NCBI GenBank assembly: GCA_016195985.1
Contig: JACPYP010000020.1
Location: forward strand, 248,001-312,000
DNA length: 64,000 bases
Source of the DNA: Acidobacteriota bacterium
GTDB lineage: Bacteria > Acidobacteriota > Holophagae > Holophagales > Holophagaceae
Direction of reading: 5' to 3'
Made by a program: the position numbers and the translations under genes. Position 1 is the first letter of the stretch; each line of letters begins with the position of its first letter. Below the pieces are notes generated by a model. The model saw only the letters and a program-made list of their open reading frames with translations, was not told the origin of the DNA and searched no databases. Below, piece after piece: positions 16,204 to 24,773 of this stretch.

Positions 16204-17043
16204 TCAGCGCGGCCACCCCAGCAGGATGGCGCTGAAGCACACCAGAAGGATTCCCGCCACCTGGCGCGGACGGGGACGCTCCCCCAGGAGCCAGCCCACG
16301 AGGAACGTGAAAGCGATGGAGGTGTTCCGGATGGTCAGCACCGAGGCGCTGGGTGAGGTCTGAAGCGCCACCAGGTAGCAGAGGAAGGCCCCGGCGCACA
16401 CAAGCCCCGCGCCCAACCCAGCCGCGACGGATCCCTTCCAGGCTGAAACGCCCGCGCCGCGGCGCCAGCGCCGGTGCAGGGCCTGAATGGGCAGGCCCAC
16501 GGCCATGGAGGTGGCGAACAGGGCCGGCGGCGAGGCGTCGGCGCCGAGGGCCAGCTTGTAGCAGGCGTTGAAGCCCGCGATGCTCACCGCCGCGCCCAGC
16601 ACGTGAGGCAGGGCCCGGCCGCTGCCCCGTTCCCCCCCGCCGAGACCCAGCAGACCAAGCCCGGCCAGCATGCCGGCCACCGCCAGAAGGGCCCAGCCAT
16701 CTGCCTTCTCGCCCAGGAGGAGCCCCGCGGGCCAGGCCACCAGCAGGGCCCCGCCCCGCATCCAGGCGTAGGACCAGCCCAGCGAGGCGCGCTCCAGACT
16801 GCCCACCAGACCGATGAAGTAACCCCCTTCGCCGCAGCCCGCCGCCAAGGCCCAACCCAGGGCCGCCATGCGGGGAAACGCGGGGCTTGGCCACACCCAG
16901 GCCAGCAGGGCCATCAACAGCAGGGCCGTGCCGAACACCAGCACGGATGCGGCATCCAGATCCTTGGCGCGCTTCAACAGCGCATTCCAGGCGGCATGGA
17001 GAAGGGCGGAGGCCAGAGTCAGTCCCAGGGCCGCCGGAGTCAT
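16204..17043 (-). CDS. EamA/DMT-family transporter
   Basis: 279 residues with ten predicted membrane helices in two EamA repeats. Repeat marks are SALLHAAWNALLKRA at the start and SASVLTIRNTSIAFTFLVGWLLGERP near the end. It probably exports or imports a small metabolite across the inner membrane; the substrate cannot be predicted. It follows prfB by five bases on the same strand and converges with the spermidine synthase-like gene. Confidence 0.85.
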   Translation of the reverse strand: MTPAALGLTLASALLHAAWNALLKRAKDLDAASVLVFGTALLLMALLAWVWPSPAFPRMAALGWALAAGCGEGGYFIGLVGSLERASLGWSYAWMRGGALLVAWPAGLLLGEKADGWALLAVAGMLAGLGLLGLGGGERGSGRALPHVLGAAVSIAGFNACYKLALGADASPPALFATSMAVGLPIQALHRRWRRGAGVSAWKGSVAAGLGAGLVCAGAFLCYLVALQTSPSASVLTIRNTSIAFTFLVGWLLGERPRPRQVAGILLVCFSAILLGWPR

Positions 17044-17048
17044 GGAGC

Positions 17049-18155
17049 CTAGCCCTCGGTCTTCAGACTCTTGGCCAGCAGCTGGGTGCGGATGAAGGCG
17101 TCGATATCGCCGTCCAGCACCTTCTGGGTTTGGCTGGTTTCCTCGCCGGTGCGGTGGTCCTTCACCATCTGGTAGGGCTGCAGCACGTAGCTGCGGATCT
17201 GGCTGCCCCAGGCCACGTCAGCCTTGTCGCCGCTGGCAGCGGCCACTTTCTCCAGGAACTTCCTTTGCTCGAGTTCATAGAGCCGTCCCTGCAGCACCTT
17301 CAAGGCCGTCGCCCGGTTCTTGATCTGGCTCCGCTCGTTCTGGCAGCTCACCACGATGCCCGTGGGCAGGTGGGTGAAGCGCACGGCGGATTCCGTGCGG
17401 TTCACGTGCTGTCCGCCGGCGCCGCTGGCCCGGAACACGTCGATTTTCAGATCCTTCTCGGGGATATCCACGTTGATGGTGTCGTCCAGCTCCGGGCTCA
17501 CGTAGACGGCCGCAAAGCTGGTGTGGCGGCGCTTGGCGGAGTCGAAGGGGCTGATGCGCACCAGGCGGTGGACGCCGGCTTCGGCGCGCAGGTAACCGTA
17601 GGAGAACGGAGCGTCCACGATGAAGGTGGCCCCCTTGATGCCGGCCTCTTCACCATCCTGGTAGTCGATCATCTCCGTGGCCCAGCCCTTGGATTCGCAG
17701 AAGCGCAGGTACATGCGCAACAGCATGGCGGCCCAGTCCTGGCTTTCGGTGCCGCCCGCCCCCGGCGCGATGGCCACGATGGCATGGCTGCTGTCCAGCT
17801 CGCCGCTCAGCATCATGCGCAGTTCCGCGTCCTCGACGGCCTTGCGGAGCTCCGCTTCCACGGCCTCCGCCTCCGCCAGCATGCCGGAATCTTCCCTGGC
17901 CAGCTCCAGTCCCGTGTCCAGATCCTCGATGCCTCCGGTCAGGCGCTTGGCCAGGGCGATGTCGTTCGTGATGGACCCGCGCTTCTGGAGCAGCGGCTTG
18001 GCGGCATCGGGATCATCCCAGAATCCGGGAGCCGTGGTGCGCTCCTCGATCTGCTCCAGCTCGAGGGCCTTGCGCTCGGGGTCCAGGTGGGCGACCAACT
18101 GCTGAACGCGGGGTTCCAGCTCGTTCTTGGCCCGCACCAGGGTCTCGAAATCCAT
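17049..18155 (-). CDS. prfB: Peptide chain release factor 2
   Basis: 368 residues. SPFDSAKRRHTSF holds the SPF anticodon-like tripeptide that reads UGA/UAA, and GAGGQHVNRTESAVR holds the GGQ hydrolysis motif. The MDFETL start has AGGAG nine bases ahead. The gene is one continuous frame: at the usual recoding point the codons read CTG GAC (LVAHLDPERK), so the CUU-UGA programmed frameshift that autoregulates RF2 in many bacteria is absent. Otherwise standard. Confidence 0.95.
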   Translation of the reverse strand: MDFETLVRAKNELEPRVQQLVAHLDPERKALELEQIEERTTAPGFWDDPDAAKPLLQKRGSITNDIALAKRLTGGIEDLDTGLELAREDSGMLAEAEAVEAELRKAVEDAELRMMLSGELDSSHAIVAIAPGAGGTESQDWAAMLLRMYLRFCESKGWATEMIDYQDGEEAGIKGATFIVDAPFSYGYLRAEAGVHRLVRISPFDSAKRRHTSFAAVYVSPELDDTINVDIPEKDLKIDVFRASGAGGQHVNRTESAVRFTHLPTGIVVSCQNERSQIKNRATALKVLQGRLYELEQRKFLEKVAAASGDKADVAWGSQIRSYVLQPYQMVKDHRTGEETSQTQKVLDGDIDAFIRTQLLAKSLKTEG

Positions 18156-18283
18156 TGTCGGCATCTCCTGCCCTGGCATCGCCTCTGAGGCCGGGGGAAC
18201 CTTTGAGTTTAGTGCAATCCACCGGAATCCGGGTCTGAAGGGTTCTCCGACAGGCTTTAAGATCGCCGGGTTATTCTGGTCGG

Positions 18284-19264
18284 ATGCCTGGTTTCATCCC
18301 CGTGATCCCTGCCGATCTGGAGCCCACCATCCGTGGGGTCCTGACTGGCCATGGAGGGGTGCCTCTGGCCTGGGCCCGCTGGGAACACCCCCAGCCCAAG
18401 GGCCGGGTGGTGATCTCTCACGGCTATGGTGAACACGGCGAGCGCTACCGCCATACTGCCCACTGGCTGCACGACCTGGGCTGGTCGGTCTCCAGCATGG
18501 ACCACCGGGGCTTCGGCCGGTCCGGCGGCATCCGGGGCGACGCGGCGGGCATCCGGGCCTTCGTGGATGATTTCGCCCTCTTCCTCCGCCAGGAGCGCCG
18601 CTACGATGCCGATCGCACTGGGGCCAAGCCCAGGGTGGTGGACGGCGTGCCCATGCCCCCCCTGCCCGTCTGTCCCCAAGTCGTCCTGGGTCACAGCTTT
18701 GGCGGGCTGGTGGCCCTGCTCACGCTGCTCTGGCACGCCGACACGCTGGATGGCCTGATTCTGTCCGCCCCGGCCGTGGCCGTGCTGTCCAATTCCCGCC
18801 TCCTGGTGATCCTTTCCCGGTTCCTGCGCTGGTTCATGCCCCACCGCCCCATCCGTCTCCACGGCGACAAGAGCCAGGTCTGCTCGGACCCCGTCATCGT
18901 GCAGCGGTACGAGGCGGATCCCCTCTGCCATCGCTGGGCCACTGCGGCCTATGGCGCGGCGCTGGAGGAAGGGCGGGCCGAAGTCCTGCCCCTGGGACAT
19001 GAGCTGGACCGTCCCATCCTGCTTCTGGAATCGGGCCACGACACCGTGGTCGATCCGGACGGAGCTGAGGCTCTCTGGTCCGCGGTGCGGCCGGACATCC
19101 TGGAACGGCACCGCCTCCCCTCCTTCTACCACGAGATCTTCCACGACCGCCTCCGGGACCAGGCCCAGGCCATCGCAGAACCCTGGCTTGAGAGACTCGC
19201 CCGGGCCTGGAACCCTTCCCACCGTCCCGCCACGTCTATAGTGCTGTCTCCGGAGCCCGCATGA
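18284..19264 (+). CDS. Alpha/beta hydrolase, monoacylglycerol lipase/lysophospholipase type
   Basis: 326 residues without a signal peptide. GHSFGG is the nucleophile elbow; the acid is likely in SGHDTVVDPDGA and the His in YHEIFHD, giving a full S33-like triad. HGYGEHGERYRHTAHWL is the PldB/MGL signature. It likely hydrolyses monoacylglycerol or lysophospholipid. The stop overlaps the bamD start (ATGA), so the two are translationally coupled, which may hint at an envelope role. Confidence 0.85.
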   Translation: MPGFIPVIPADLEPTIRGVLTGHGGVPLAWARWEHPQPKGRVVISHGYGEHGERYRHTAHWLHDLGWSVSSMDHRGFGRSGGIRGDAAGIRAFVDDFALFLRQERRYDADRTGAKPRVVDGVPMPPLPVCPQVVLGHSFGGLVALLTLLWHADTLDGLILSAPAVAVLSNSRLLVILSRFLRWFMPHRPIRLHGDKSQVCSDPVIVQRYEADPLCHRWATAAYGAALEEGRAEVLPLGHELDRPILLLESGHDTVVDPDGAEALWSAVRPDILERHRLPSFYHEIFHDRLRDQAQAIAEPWLERLARAWNPSHRPATSIVLSPEPA

Positions 19265-20190
19265 AGCGCACCCTCACCGCCCTCGCCCTCACCGCCGTTT
19301 TGGCGGGCCTGGGTCTGGGCTGCCGCAAACCGAAGACGGTGGATACCAGCGTCACGGCCAAAGAACTGATGGCCACGGCCGACAAGCAGATGAAGCAAGG
19401 CAAGTTCAACGACGCCCGGATCACCCTCCGGCATCTAGAACAGTACCTGCCCGGCTCCGCGGAGTTCCCCAAGGCCAAGCTGATGCTCGGGGACAGCTTC
19501 TTCTTCCAGGGCAGCCCGAGCTTTCCGGAAGCGGAAGTCGAATACTCCAGCTTCCTGAATTATTTCCCCCGCCACGAGTCGCGGGACTACGCCATGTACC
19601 ATCGCGCGCTCTGCCACTTCTCCTCCATCGAAAGCGCCGAGCGCGACCAGGCGGAGACCCGCAAGGCCCTGGACGGCTTCCGGCAGCTCCTGGCGGAATC
19701 CCCCGGCAGTCCCTACGCCGCCGAAGCCAGGGCCAAGATCCTGCAGTGCTGGCGCCGGCTCGCCGAGCACGAGCTGATCGTGAGCATCTTCTACGTGAAT
19801 GTGTACTACTACCCCGGCGCCGAGCGCCGCCTGAAGAACCTGCTGGAGACCTATCCCGACTACGTGGACCGCGAACGGGCCTACTACTACCTGGGTGAGG
19901 CCATGCGGCAGCGCCTGCTGTCGGGAGAGGAGATCGTCCAGTTCGGAAAGGATTTCCTCGTCAAGATCAAGAAGGCCGAATTCAAGGACCTCACCAAGGA
20001 AGAGATCGCGCAGTACAACAAGGACCTCGAGGCCTTCGGCGCCGACCACGTCAAGGATTTCCGGGCCGAAGCCAAGAACTACTATCAGAAGCTGGTGGAG
20101 AGCTACCCCGGTTCCGAGTGGGCCCGCAAGGCGGCGGATCGTCTCATCACCATGGGCACCAGCGGCGTCAAGGAAGAACTCGACAGTTAG
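19261..20190 (+). CDS. bamD: BamD-like outer-membrane assembly lipoprotein
   Basis: 309 residues with a lipobox (LGLGC, C21). TPR-type helices fill the rest: ELMATADKQMKQGKFNDARITLRHLEQYLPGS is the classic BamD opening, and YYYLGEAMRQ and FRAEAKNYYQKLVESYPGSEWARKAADRL the last repeats. It would deliver barrel proteins to BamA at the inner face of the outer membrane. The protein is somewhat longer than E. coli BamD because of a Lys-rich insert near 235-275. No other bam gene is adjacent. Confidence 0.85.
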   Translation: MKRTLTALALTAVLAGLGLGCRKPKTVDTSVTAKELMATADKQMKQGKFNDARITLRHLEQYLPGSAEFPKAKLMLGDSFFFQGSPSFPEAEVEYSSFLNYFPRHESRDYAMYHRALCHFSSIESAERDQAETRKALDGFRQLLAESPGSPYAAEARAKILQCWRRLAEHELIVSIFYVNVYYYPGAERRLKNLLETYPDYVDRERAYYYLGEAMRQRLLSGEEIVQFGKDFLVKIKKAEFKDLTKEEIAQYNKDLEAFGADHVKDFRAEAKNYYQKLVESYPGSEWARKAADRLITMGTSGVKEELDS

Positions 20191-20195
20191 GTTCT

Positions 20196-20230
20196 GTCCG
20201 GGGGTTCCCCGCTGCGCGGACACCCCCGGG
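20196..20230. repeat. GTCCGGGGGT hairpin element, copy 1
   Basis: Outer stem CCGGGGGT/ACCCCCGG (20198-20205 with 20222-20229) enclosing an inner stem CCGC-TGC-GCGG. It lies just after the bamD stop. The same two-tier plan recurs at 23943, 35587 and 36005 in this window. Confidence 0.8.
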
Positions 20231-20291
20231 CCCCCGCCGCCGAAGCAGGATGAACCTGCCCCGACGGCCGCCGACTTCACCGGGAGGCGCC

Positions 20292-21281
20292 ATGGAGCTC
20301 AGCAGCTTAGGTCTCGGCACCTATCTGGGAGCGGCTTCGGAGGCCATCGACGCCGCCTACGTGGAGGCGGCGCTGGCTTTCGCCGCGGCCGGCGGCAACG
20401 TTTTCGACACTGCGGCCAACTACCGGGGTGGCCGCTCCGAGCGCGCCCTGGGTTCGGCCTTCAAGGCGCTTCCCCGCGATTCCTTTTTCGTGTCCACCAA
20501 GGCCGGCTACCTGCCCGTGCCCGAGGCCGATTCCGGGGAAAGCCCCCGCGCCTGGTTCCAGCGGGTGCTGGAGGGTCCCGGCATCCTGTCCGCGGAGGAC
20601 GTGGTGGACGGTTGCCACGCCATGACCCCCCGCTACCTGGCCCACCAGCTGGACATCAGCCGGAGGGCCCTGGGGATCCAGACCCTCGACCTGTTCCACC
20701 TCCACAATCCGGAACACCAGCTCCCGCACCTCGGCGCCGATGCCTTCTACGCCACGATCGCCCGCGCCTTCGAGGCCTGCGAAGGCTTCGTGGCCGAGGG
20801 AAAGATCCGCGCCTACGGCGTGGCCACCTGGAACGGCTTCCGCCTGCCGCCCGGCCAGGAGGGGCACCTGAGCCTGGCGCGCCTGCTGGAAGCCGCCGTG
20901 TCCGCGGGAGGCGGCAAGCATCACTTCCGATGGATTCAATTGCCCCTGAACCTGGCCATGCCCGAAGCGTTCCTGGCGCCCACCCAGCCCATGGGCGGCG
21001 CCGCCATGACCGCGCTGGGTGCGGCCCGGACCAGCGGCCTTTCGGTGCAGACCTCCGCCTCCATCATGCAGGCCCGCATCCTGCGGCAGCTGCCCGGGGG
21101 CTTTGCGGAAGCCATGGGCCTTCAAACGCCCGCGCAGGCCGCCCTGCAATTCACCCGCTCCTGCCCGGGCGTGGCCACGGCCCTCTGTGGCATGGGCCGG
21201 GCGGCGCACGTGGCTGAAAACACCGCCGTCATGGGGCTTCCGAAACTCGAGCCCGCGGCCCTGGAAGCCCTCTTCGGATGA
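20292..21281 (+). CDS. Aldo/keto reductase
   Basis: 329 residues. The AKR tetrad is visible: Asp and Tyr in NVFDTAANYRGGRSE, Lys in FVSTKAGY, His in DLFHLHNPE. It is an NADPH-dependent oxidoreductase of unknown substrate. The ATG at 20292 has GGGAGG six bases ahead; an upstream ATG at 20250 would add 14 residues without family match. The stop overlaps the next start by four bases. Confidence 0.87.
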   Translation: MELSSLGLGTYLGAASEAIDAAYVEAALAFAAAGGNVFDTAANYRGGRSERALGSAFKALPRDSFFVSTKAGYLPVPEADSGESPRAWFQRVLEGPGILSAEDVVDGCHAMTPRYLAHQLDISRRALGIQTLDLFHLHNPEHQLPHLGADAFYATIARAFEACEGFVAEGKIRAYGVATWNGFRLPPGQEGHLSLARLLEAAVSAGGGKHHFRWIQLPLNLAMPEAFLAPTQPMGGAAMTALGAARTSGLSVQTSASIMQARILRQLPGGFAEAMGLQTPAQAALQFTRSCPGVATALCGMGRAAHVAENTAVMGLPKLEPAALEALFG

Positions 21282-21829
21282 TCCTCCTGGCCATCACCCC
21301 GGGGCTGGGATTCCAGCCCCAGGCCTGGCGGGAAGTGCTCCGCAGCGGCATCGACGCCTTCCTCATCCGCGAGAAAGCGATGCCCGCGCGGGCTCTGCTG
21401 GAAGCGGTCCGCTGGTGCCAGGATGCGGCGCCGGAGTTGGCCCTGTGGGTGGCCGGCCGTCTCGACGTGGCCCTGGCCGCGGGCTGCGGCCTGCACGCCC
21501 CGGAGGCCTATCCCGATCTAGGGCCCGGCCTGGCGCCGCTCTCCCGGCCCCTGCACGCGGAAAGCCAATGGCTCGCGAGGGCCTCGTCGGACCAGCTGCT
21601 GATCTCTCCCATCTTCGCCAGCCCGGGCAAGGGCGAACCCTGGGGCCCCGAGCGCCTGCACCGCTTCCTGGATGGACTTCCCGCGGCCGCGCCGCGGCTC
21701 CTGGCCCTGGGCGGCGTAGATCCGGAGAACGCTGCGGTCCTGCGGCATGCCCGCCTGGCAGGGATCGCCGCCATCCGCCCCTTTTGGGATGGCGATCCCG
21801 CAGAGGCCGTGGCGCGCTTCCGCGGATGA
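21278..21829 (+). CDS. ThiE/TenI-like thiamine phosphate synthase family protein
   Basis: 183 residues, a short TIM-barrel of the ThiE/TenI group. LISPIFASPGKGEPWGPERL and LLALGGVDPENAAVLRHARLAGIAAI match the pyrophosphate and C-terminal phosphate regions; LIREKAMPARALLEAV is the early REK-type loop. The middle pyrimidine-binding part (GLHAPEAYPDLGPG) is abbreviated compared with true ThiE, so it may be a TenI-like or divergent enzyme. No other thi genes are adjacent. Confidence 0.7.
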   Translation: MILLAITPGLGFQPQAWREVLRSGIDAFLIREKAMPARALLEAVRWCQDAAPELALWVAGRLDVALAAGCGLHAPEAYPDLGPGLAPLSRPLHAESQWLARASSDQLLISPIFASPGKGEPWGPERLHRFLDGLPAAAPRLLALGGVDPENAAVLRHARLAGIAAIRPFWDGDPAEAVARFRG

Positions 21830-21848
21830 AGCAGGTATCCTTCTCCGC

Positions 21849-23273
21849 ATGTTCCATGACTTGAGGGAGAAGGTGAGCGCCCCGCGCCGCCTGGCGGCCT
21901 GGGTGTTGCTGGGCGCGCTGTTGCTGCTGGCGGCCTTCGTGCTGCCCAGGCTCACCTCCCATCCGGCCGCGCAGCAGGCCGCGAACGCCATCCTCTGGTC
22001 CTTGGCGGCCTACGCCGCCATCCGCGGCATCTCCTTCCTGCTGCTGGATCCCCTCCTGAGCCAGCGGAAGACCGCCACACCAGGTTTCACCCGGGATCTC
22101 CTGGTGGTGGCGCTCTACCTGGCGGCCGGGGGAGGCATCCTCCGGCACGCCCTCCACGTGAGCCTGGGCCAACTGCTGGGCACCGGAGCCATCGCGGCGG
22201 CCGTGGTGGGCCTCAGCCTTCAGGAGGTGCTGGGCAACCTTTTCGCGGGCGTTTCCCTGCACCTCGATCCGGCCTTCCGGGAAGGGGACTGGCTGGAGAT
22301 CACCGGCAATCTGCGGGGCGGCCCCGGCCGCGAGACTCTCATCGGACAGGTGGAGGCCATGACCTGGCGCACGGTACAGCTGCGCACCGAGAACGGCGAC
22401 ATGGACATCCTCCCGAACCGCGTCATCGCCCAGGCCGTGGTGACCAACCTCTATGCGCCGTCCGGCCTGCACCGGCGCACGGCCAAGGTCATCGTCGAGC
22501 CCCGGCCCGATCTGCATGTGGCCATCGAAAAGCTCGGCCGCGCCCTGGCGGGGCTCCCCCATCATCCCCACCACCGTCCCGAGGTGGTGGTGCACAGCAG
22601 CGACATGGGCGGCGCCGTGCTGGAAATGCGCTTCTGGGCCCTGGGTTTCCGTCACGGCCGACAAGCCGCCTTCCAGGCCACCCGCCTGGCCGCCACCATC
22701 CTTCCCCGCGAAGGCTTCCGCTTCATGGGGCCCCACGGCCCCACTCCGCTGCCGGCTGCCTCTGATCCCGCTCCTGCCTCGGCGCTCATGGAAGAACTCG
22801 TCGAGCAGCTGGGCCTGCCCGCCCACTGGGCTGAAGACCTGCGCCCCCATCTGCGCTTCCGCTCCGTGGCCCCCGGCGAGGCGGTGATTCGGGAGGGGGA
22901 TCCTGGCAATTCCCTCTTCGCGGTCCATCGAGGCGTTTTGCAGGTGGTCCACCCGGAAGAACGGCTGGAACCCTACACGGGCATTCATTGGAAGGCCGTG
23001 GCGGACCTGGGCCCCGGCCAATGGTTCGGGGAGGCCAGCCTCCTGACAGGGGCCCCGCGCAATGCCACGGTGGTCGCCCTCACGGAAGCCGTCATCCTCG
23101 AGCTGCCCAAGGAGGCCTTTGACCTTTCGCTGCGGCGGGAGCCAGAACTGTTGGAACAGCTGGTAGATCTCATGGACCGGCGCGAACGGGAAACCGCGGC
23201 GGCGGTCCTTCCCAAGGAAGGTCGGCGGAGCCAGTGGATCCGCCAGGTCCGGACTTGGTTTGGCCTGAATTGA
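21849..23273 (+). CDS. MscS-type mechanosensitive channel with cyclic-nucleotide-binding domain
   Basis: 474 residues: about four N-terminal membrane segments, the MscS pore helix region (GTGAIAAAVVGLSLQEVLGNLFAGVSL near 110-135), the beta domain, and a C-terminal CNB domain (about 340-455) with GEAVIREGDPGNSLFAVHRG and GQWFGEASLLTGAPRNATVVA, the last being the phosphate-binding cassette. It would be an osmotic channel gated or tuned by cAMP/cGMP, in the bacterial CNG (bCNG) class. The nucleotide is not proven. Confidence 0.85.
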   Translation: MFHDLREKVSAPRRLAAWVLLGALLLLAAFVLPRLTSHPAAQQAANAILWSLAAYAAIRGISFLLLDPLLSQRKTATPGFTRDLLVVALYLAAGGGILRHALHVSLGQLLGTGAIAAAVVGLSLQEVLGNLFAGVSLHLDPAFREGDWLEITGNLRGGPGRETLIGQVEAMTWRTVQLRTENGDMDILPNRVIAQAVVTNLYAPSGLHRRTAKVIVEPRPDLHVAIEKLGRALAGLPHHPHHRPEVVVHSSDMGGAVLEMRFWALGFRHGRQAAFQATRLAATILPREGFRFMGPHGPTPLPAASDPAPASALMEELVEQLGLPAHWAEDLRPHLRFRSVAPGEAVIREGDPGNSLFAVHRGVLQVVHPEERLEPYTGIHWKAVADLGPGQWFGEASLLTGAPRNATVVALTEAVILELPKEAFDLSLRREPELLEQLVDLMDRRERETAAAVLPKEGRRSQWIRQVRTWFGLN

Positions 23274-23343
23274 ACTTGCTGCCCTCTTGGCTGATCCGTG
23301 CGGGAAAGCCCAGGGTATTCTGGGGAAGGGAGGGGGAGACGTC

Positions 23344-23601
23344 ATGGACTTGCCAGAGCACTTGCACCACCTGGTGAGCGAACTGGGCGATTCTCTGTTG
23401 AAGGCCCTGGCTGATGACGACCATTGCCGCGATCTGGCCTTCCAGATCCAGGCCAAGGGATACGGCCTGATGCTGATTCTCGAAGCCTCGCCCGCCAACC
23501 CCGCCCGGGATCCCTTCGATTCGGATGACAGCGATCCGCAGCCGCCCTTCTCCGAGGACGACATGCGGTTGATGAAATCCTTCAAGATCAAGATGGACTG
23601 A
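23344..23601 (+). CDS. Small acidic protein of unknown function
   Basis: 85 residues, unrecognised. It is acidic, without membrane segment or signal, with a helical first half (LHHLVSELGDSLLKALADD) and an Asp/Pro-rich middle followed by a short basic end. GGGGGAG precedes the ATG, and it ends two bases before rlmN, so it is very probably translated with it. A role in rlmN regulation cannot be claimed. Confidence 0.65.
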   Translation: MDLPEHLHHLVSELGDSLLKALADDDHCRDLAFQIQAKGYGLMLILEASPANPARDPFDSDDSDPQPPFSEDDMRLMKSFKIKMD

Positions 23602-23603
23602 GG

Positions 23604-24755
23604 ATGACCCAGGCGTGGGATGCCCCGGCCCCCGAAGCCGGCAAGCCAGTGCGCCACAACGCCGCAGGCATGGGCCGCGTCGAACTGAGCGCTCTGCTCG
23701 CCTCGCTGGGGGAGCCTTCCTGGCGGGCCGCCCAAATCCTCTCCGGCCTGCTGCGCCAGCGGTGGACCCGATGGGAGCAGTTCTCGAACCTGTCGAAGGC
23801 GCTCCGGGCCCGCCTGGAGGCCGAAGTGGATCTCGCCTGGCCCGCCATCGTGCAAAGCCATGCCTCGTCCGACGGATCGACCAAGCATGTCTTCCAGCTC
23901 GCGGACGGCCATCAGATCGAAGGCGTCCACATGCCTTATGCCGTCCGGGGGTCCGGTCTGCGACCTACACCCCCGGACATTATTGAAGAAGAGCTCGACC
24001 GCGTGACGTTGTGCCTGTCCAGCCAGGTGGGCTGCGCCATGGGCTGCACCTTCTGCGCCACGGGACAGATGGGCATCATCCGCAATCTGAGCGCCGCCGA
24101 GATCGTGGGCCAAGTGATGGCCATGCTGCTTCATCACGGCCACCCGCCGGACCGGCCCATCAACCTGGTGTTCATGGGCATGGGCGAGCCTCTGCACAAC
24201 TTCGACCACCTGATGGCGGCTTTCGCCACGCTGACGGACGCCGAGGGCCTGGCCATCCCGCCCCGCCGCATCACGGTCTCCACGTCCGGCCTGGCGAGCG
24301 GCATCGAGCGCCTGGGGGCCTTCGCCAAGCGGCCCCGCCTGGCTCTCAGCCTCAACGGCACCACGGACGAGCACCGCTCGCGCATCATGCCCGTAAACCG
24401 GGTCTGGAACCTGGAGGCCCTGGCCGCGGTCCTGGGCCGTTTCCCGCTCCAATCCGGCGAGCGCATCACCCTCGAATACGTACTGCTCAAGGGGCATACC
24501 GACAGCCAGGAGGATGGCCGCCGCCTGGCCGCCTTCGCCCGGCGCTTCCCCGCCAAGATCAACCTGATCCCCTTCAATCCCCACGAGGGCTCGGGCTTCG
24601 AGACGCCCGACGAAGCCCGCATCAGCGCCTTCTGCCAGCTGCTTTCGGATGCGGATCTGCCCGTCAGCGTCCGGCGCAGCCGGGGACAGGACGTAGCCGG
24701 CGCCTGCGGCCAGCTGGTGCGCGAGGGCCAGTCCCGGCATCCGAAAACGCGCTGA
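23604..24755 (+). CDS. rlmN: 23S rRNA A2503 / tRNA A37 C2-methyltransferase RlmN
   Basis: 383-residue radical-SAM enzyme. CAMGCTFC is the CxxxCxxC cluster motif, NLVFMGMGEPLHNFDHL the SAM region, and SRGQDVAGACGQL carries the C-terminal catalytic Cys. Residues 114-125 (VRGSGLRPTPPD) form part of an extra segment between GVHMP and DRVTLCLSSQVGC, where relatives have a short PEED-type link. Those 12 codons (23943-23978) are exactly a GTCCGGGGGT hairpin repeat. The frame stays open and all active-site residues are intact, so the enzyme is probably functional. Confidence 0.95.
   Translation: MTQAWDAPAPEAGKPVRHNAAGMGRVELSALLASLGEPSWRAAQILSGLLRQRWTRWEQFSNLSKALRARLEAEVDLAWPAIVQSHASSDGSTKHVFQLADGHQIEGVHMPYAVRGSGLRPTPPDIIEEELDRVTLCLSSQVGCAMGCTFCATGQMGIIRNLSAAEIVGQVMAMLLHHGHPPDRPINLVFMGMGEPLHNFDHLMAAFATLTDAEGLAIPPRRITVSTSGLASGIERLGAFAKRPRLALSLNGTTDEHRSRIMPVNRVWNLEALAAVLGRFPLQSGERITLEYVLLKGHTDSQEDGRRLAAFARRFPAKINLIPFNPHEGSGFETPDEARISAFCQLLSDADLPVSVRRSRGQDVAGACGQLVREGQSRHPKTR
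23943..23978. repeat. GTCCGGGGGT hairpin element inside rlmN, copy 2
   Basis: GTCCGGGGGT (23943-23952) and ACCCCCGGAC (23969-23978) are perfect 10-bp arms; inside them GGTC-TGC-GACC forms a second stem. The plan (outer stem, inner stem, TGC loop) is the same as copy 1. The element spans 36 bases, 12 codons, in frame. Confidence 0.85.
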
Positions 24756-24773
24756 ATCGGTCATGCTGGAGGG

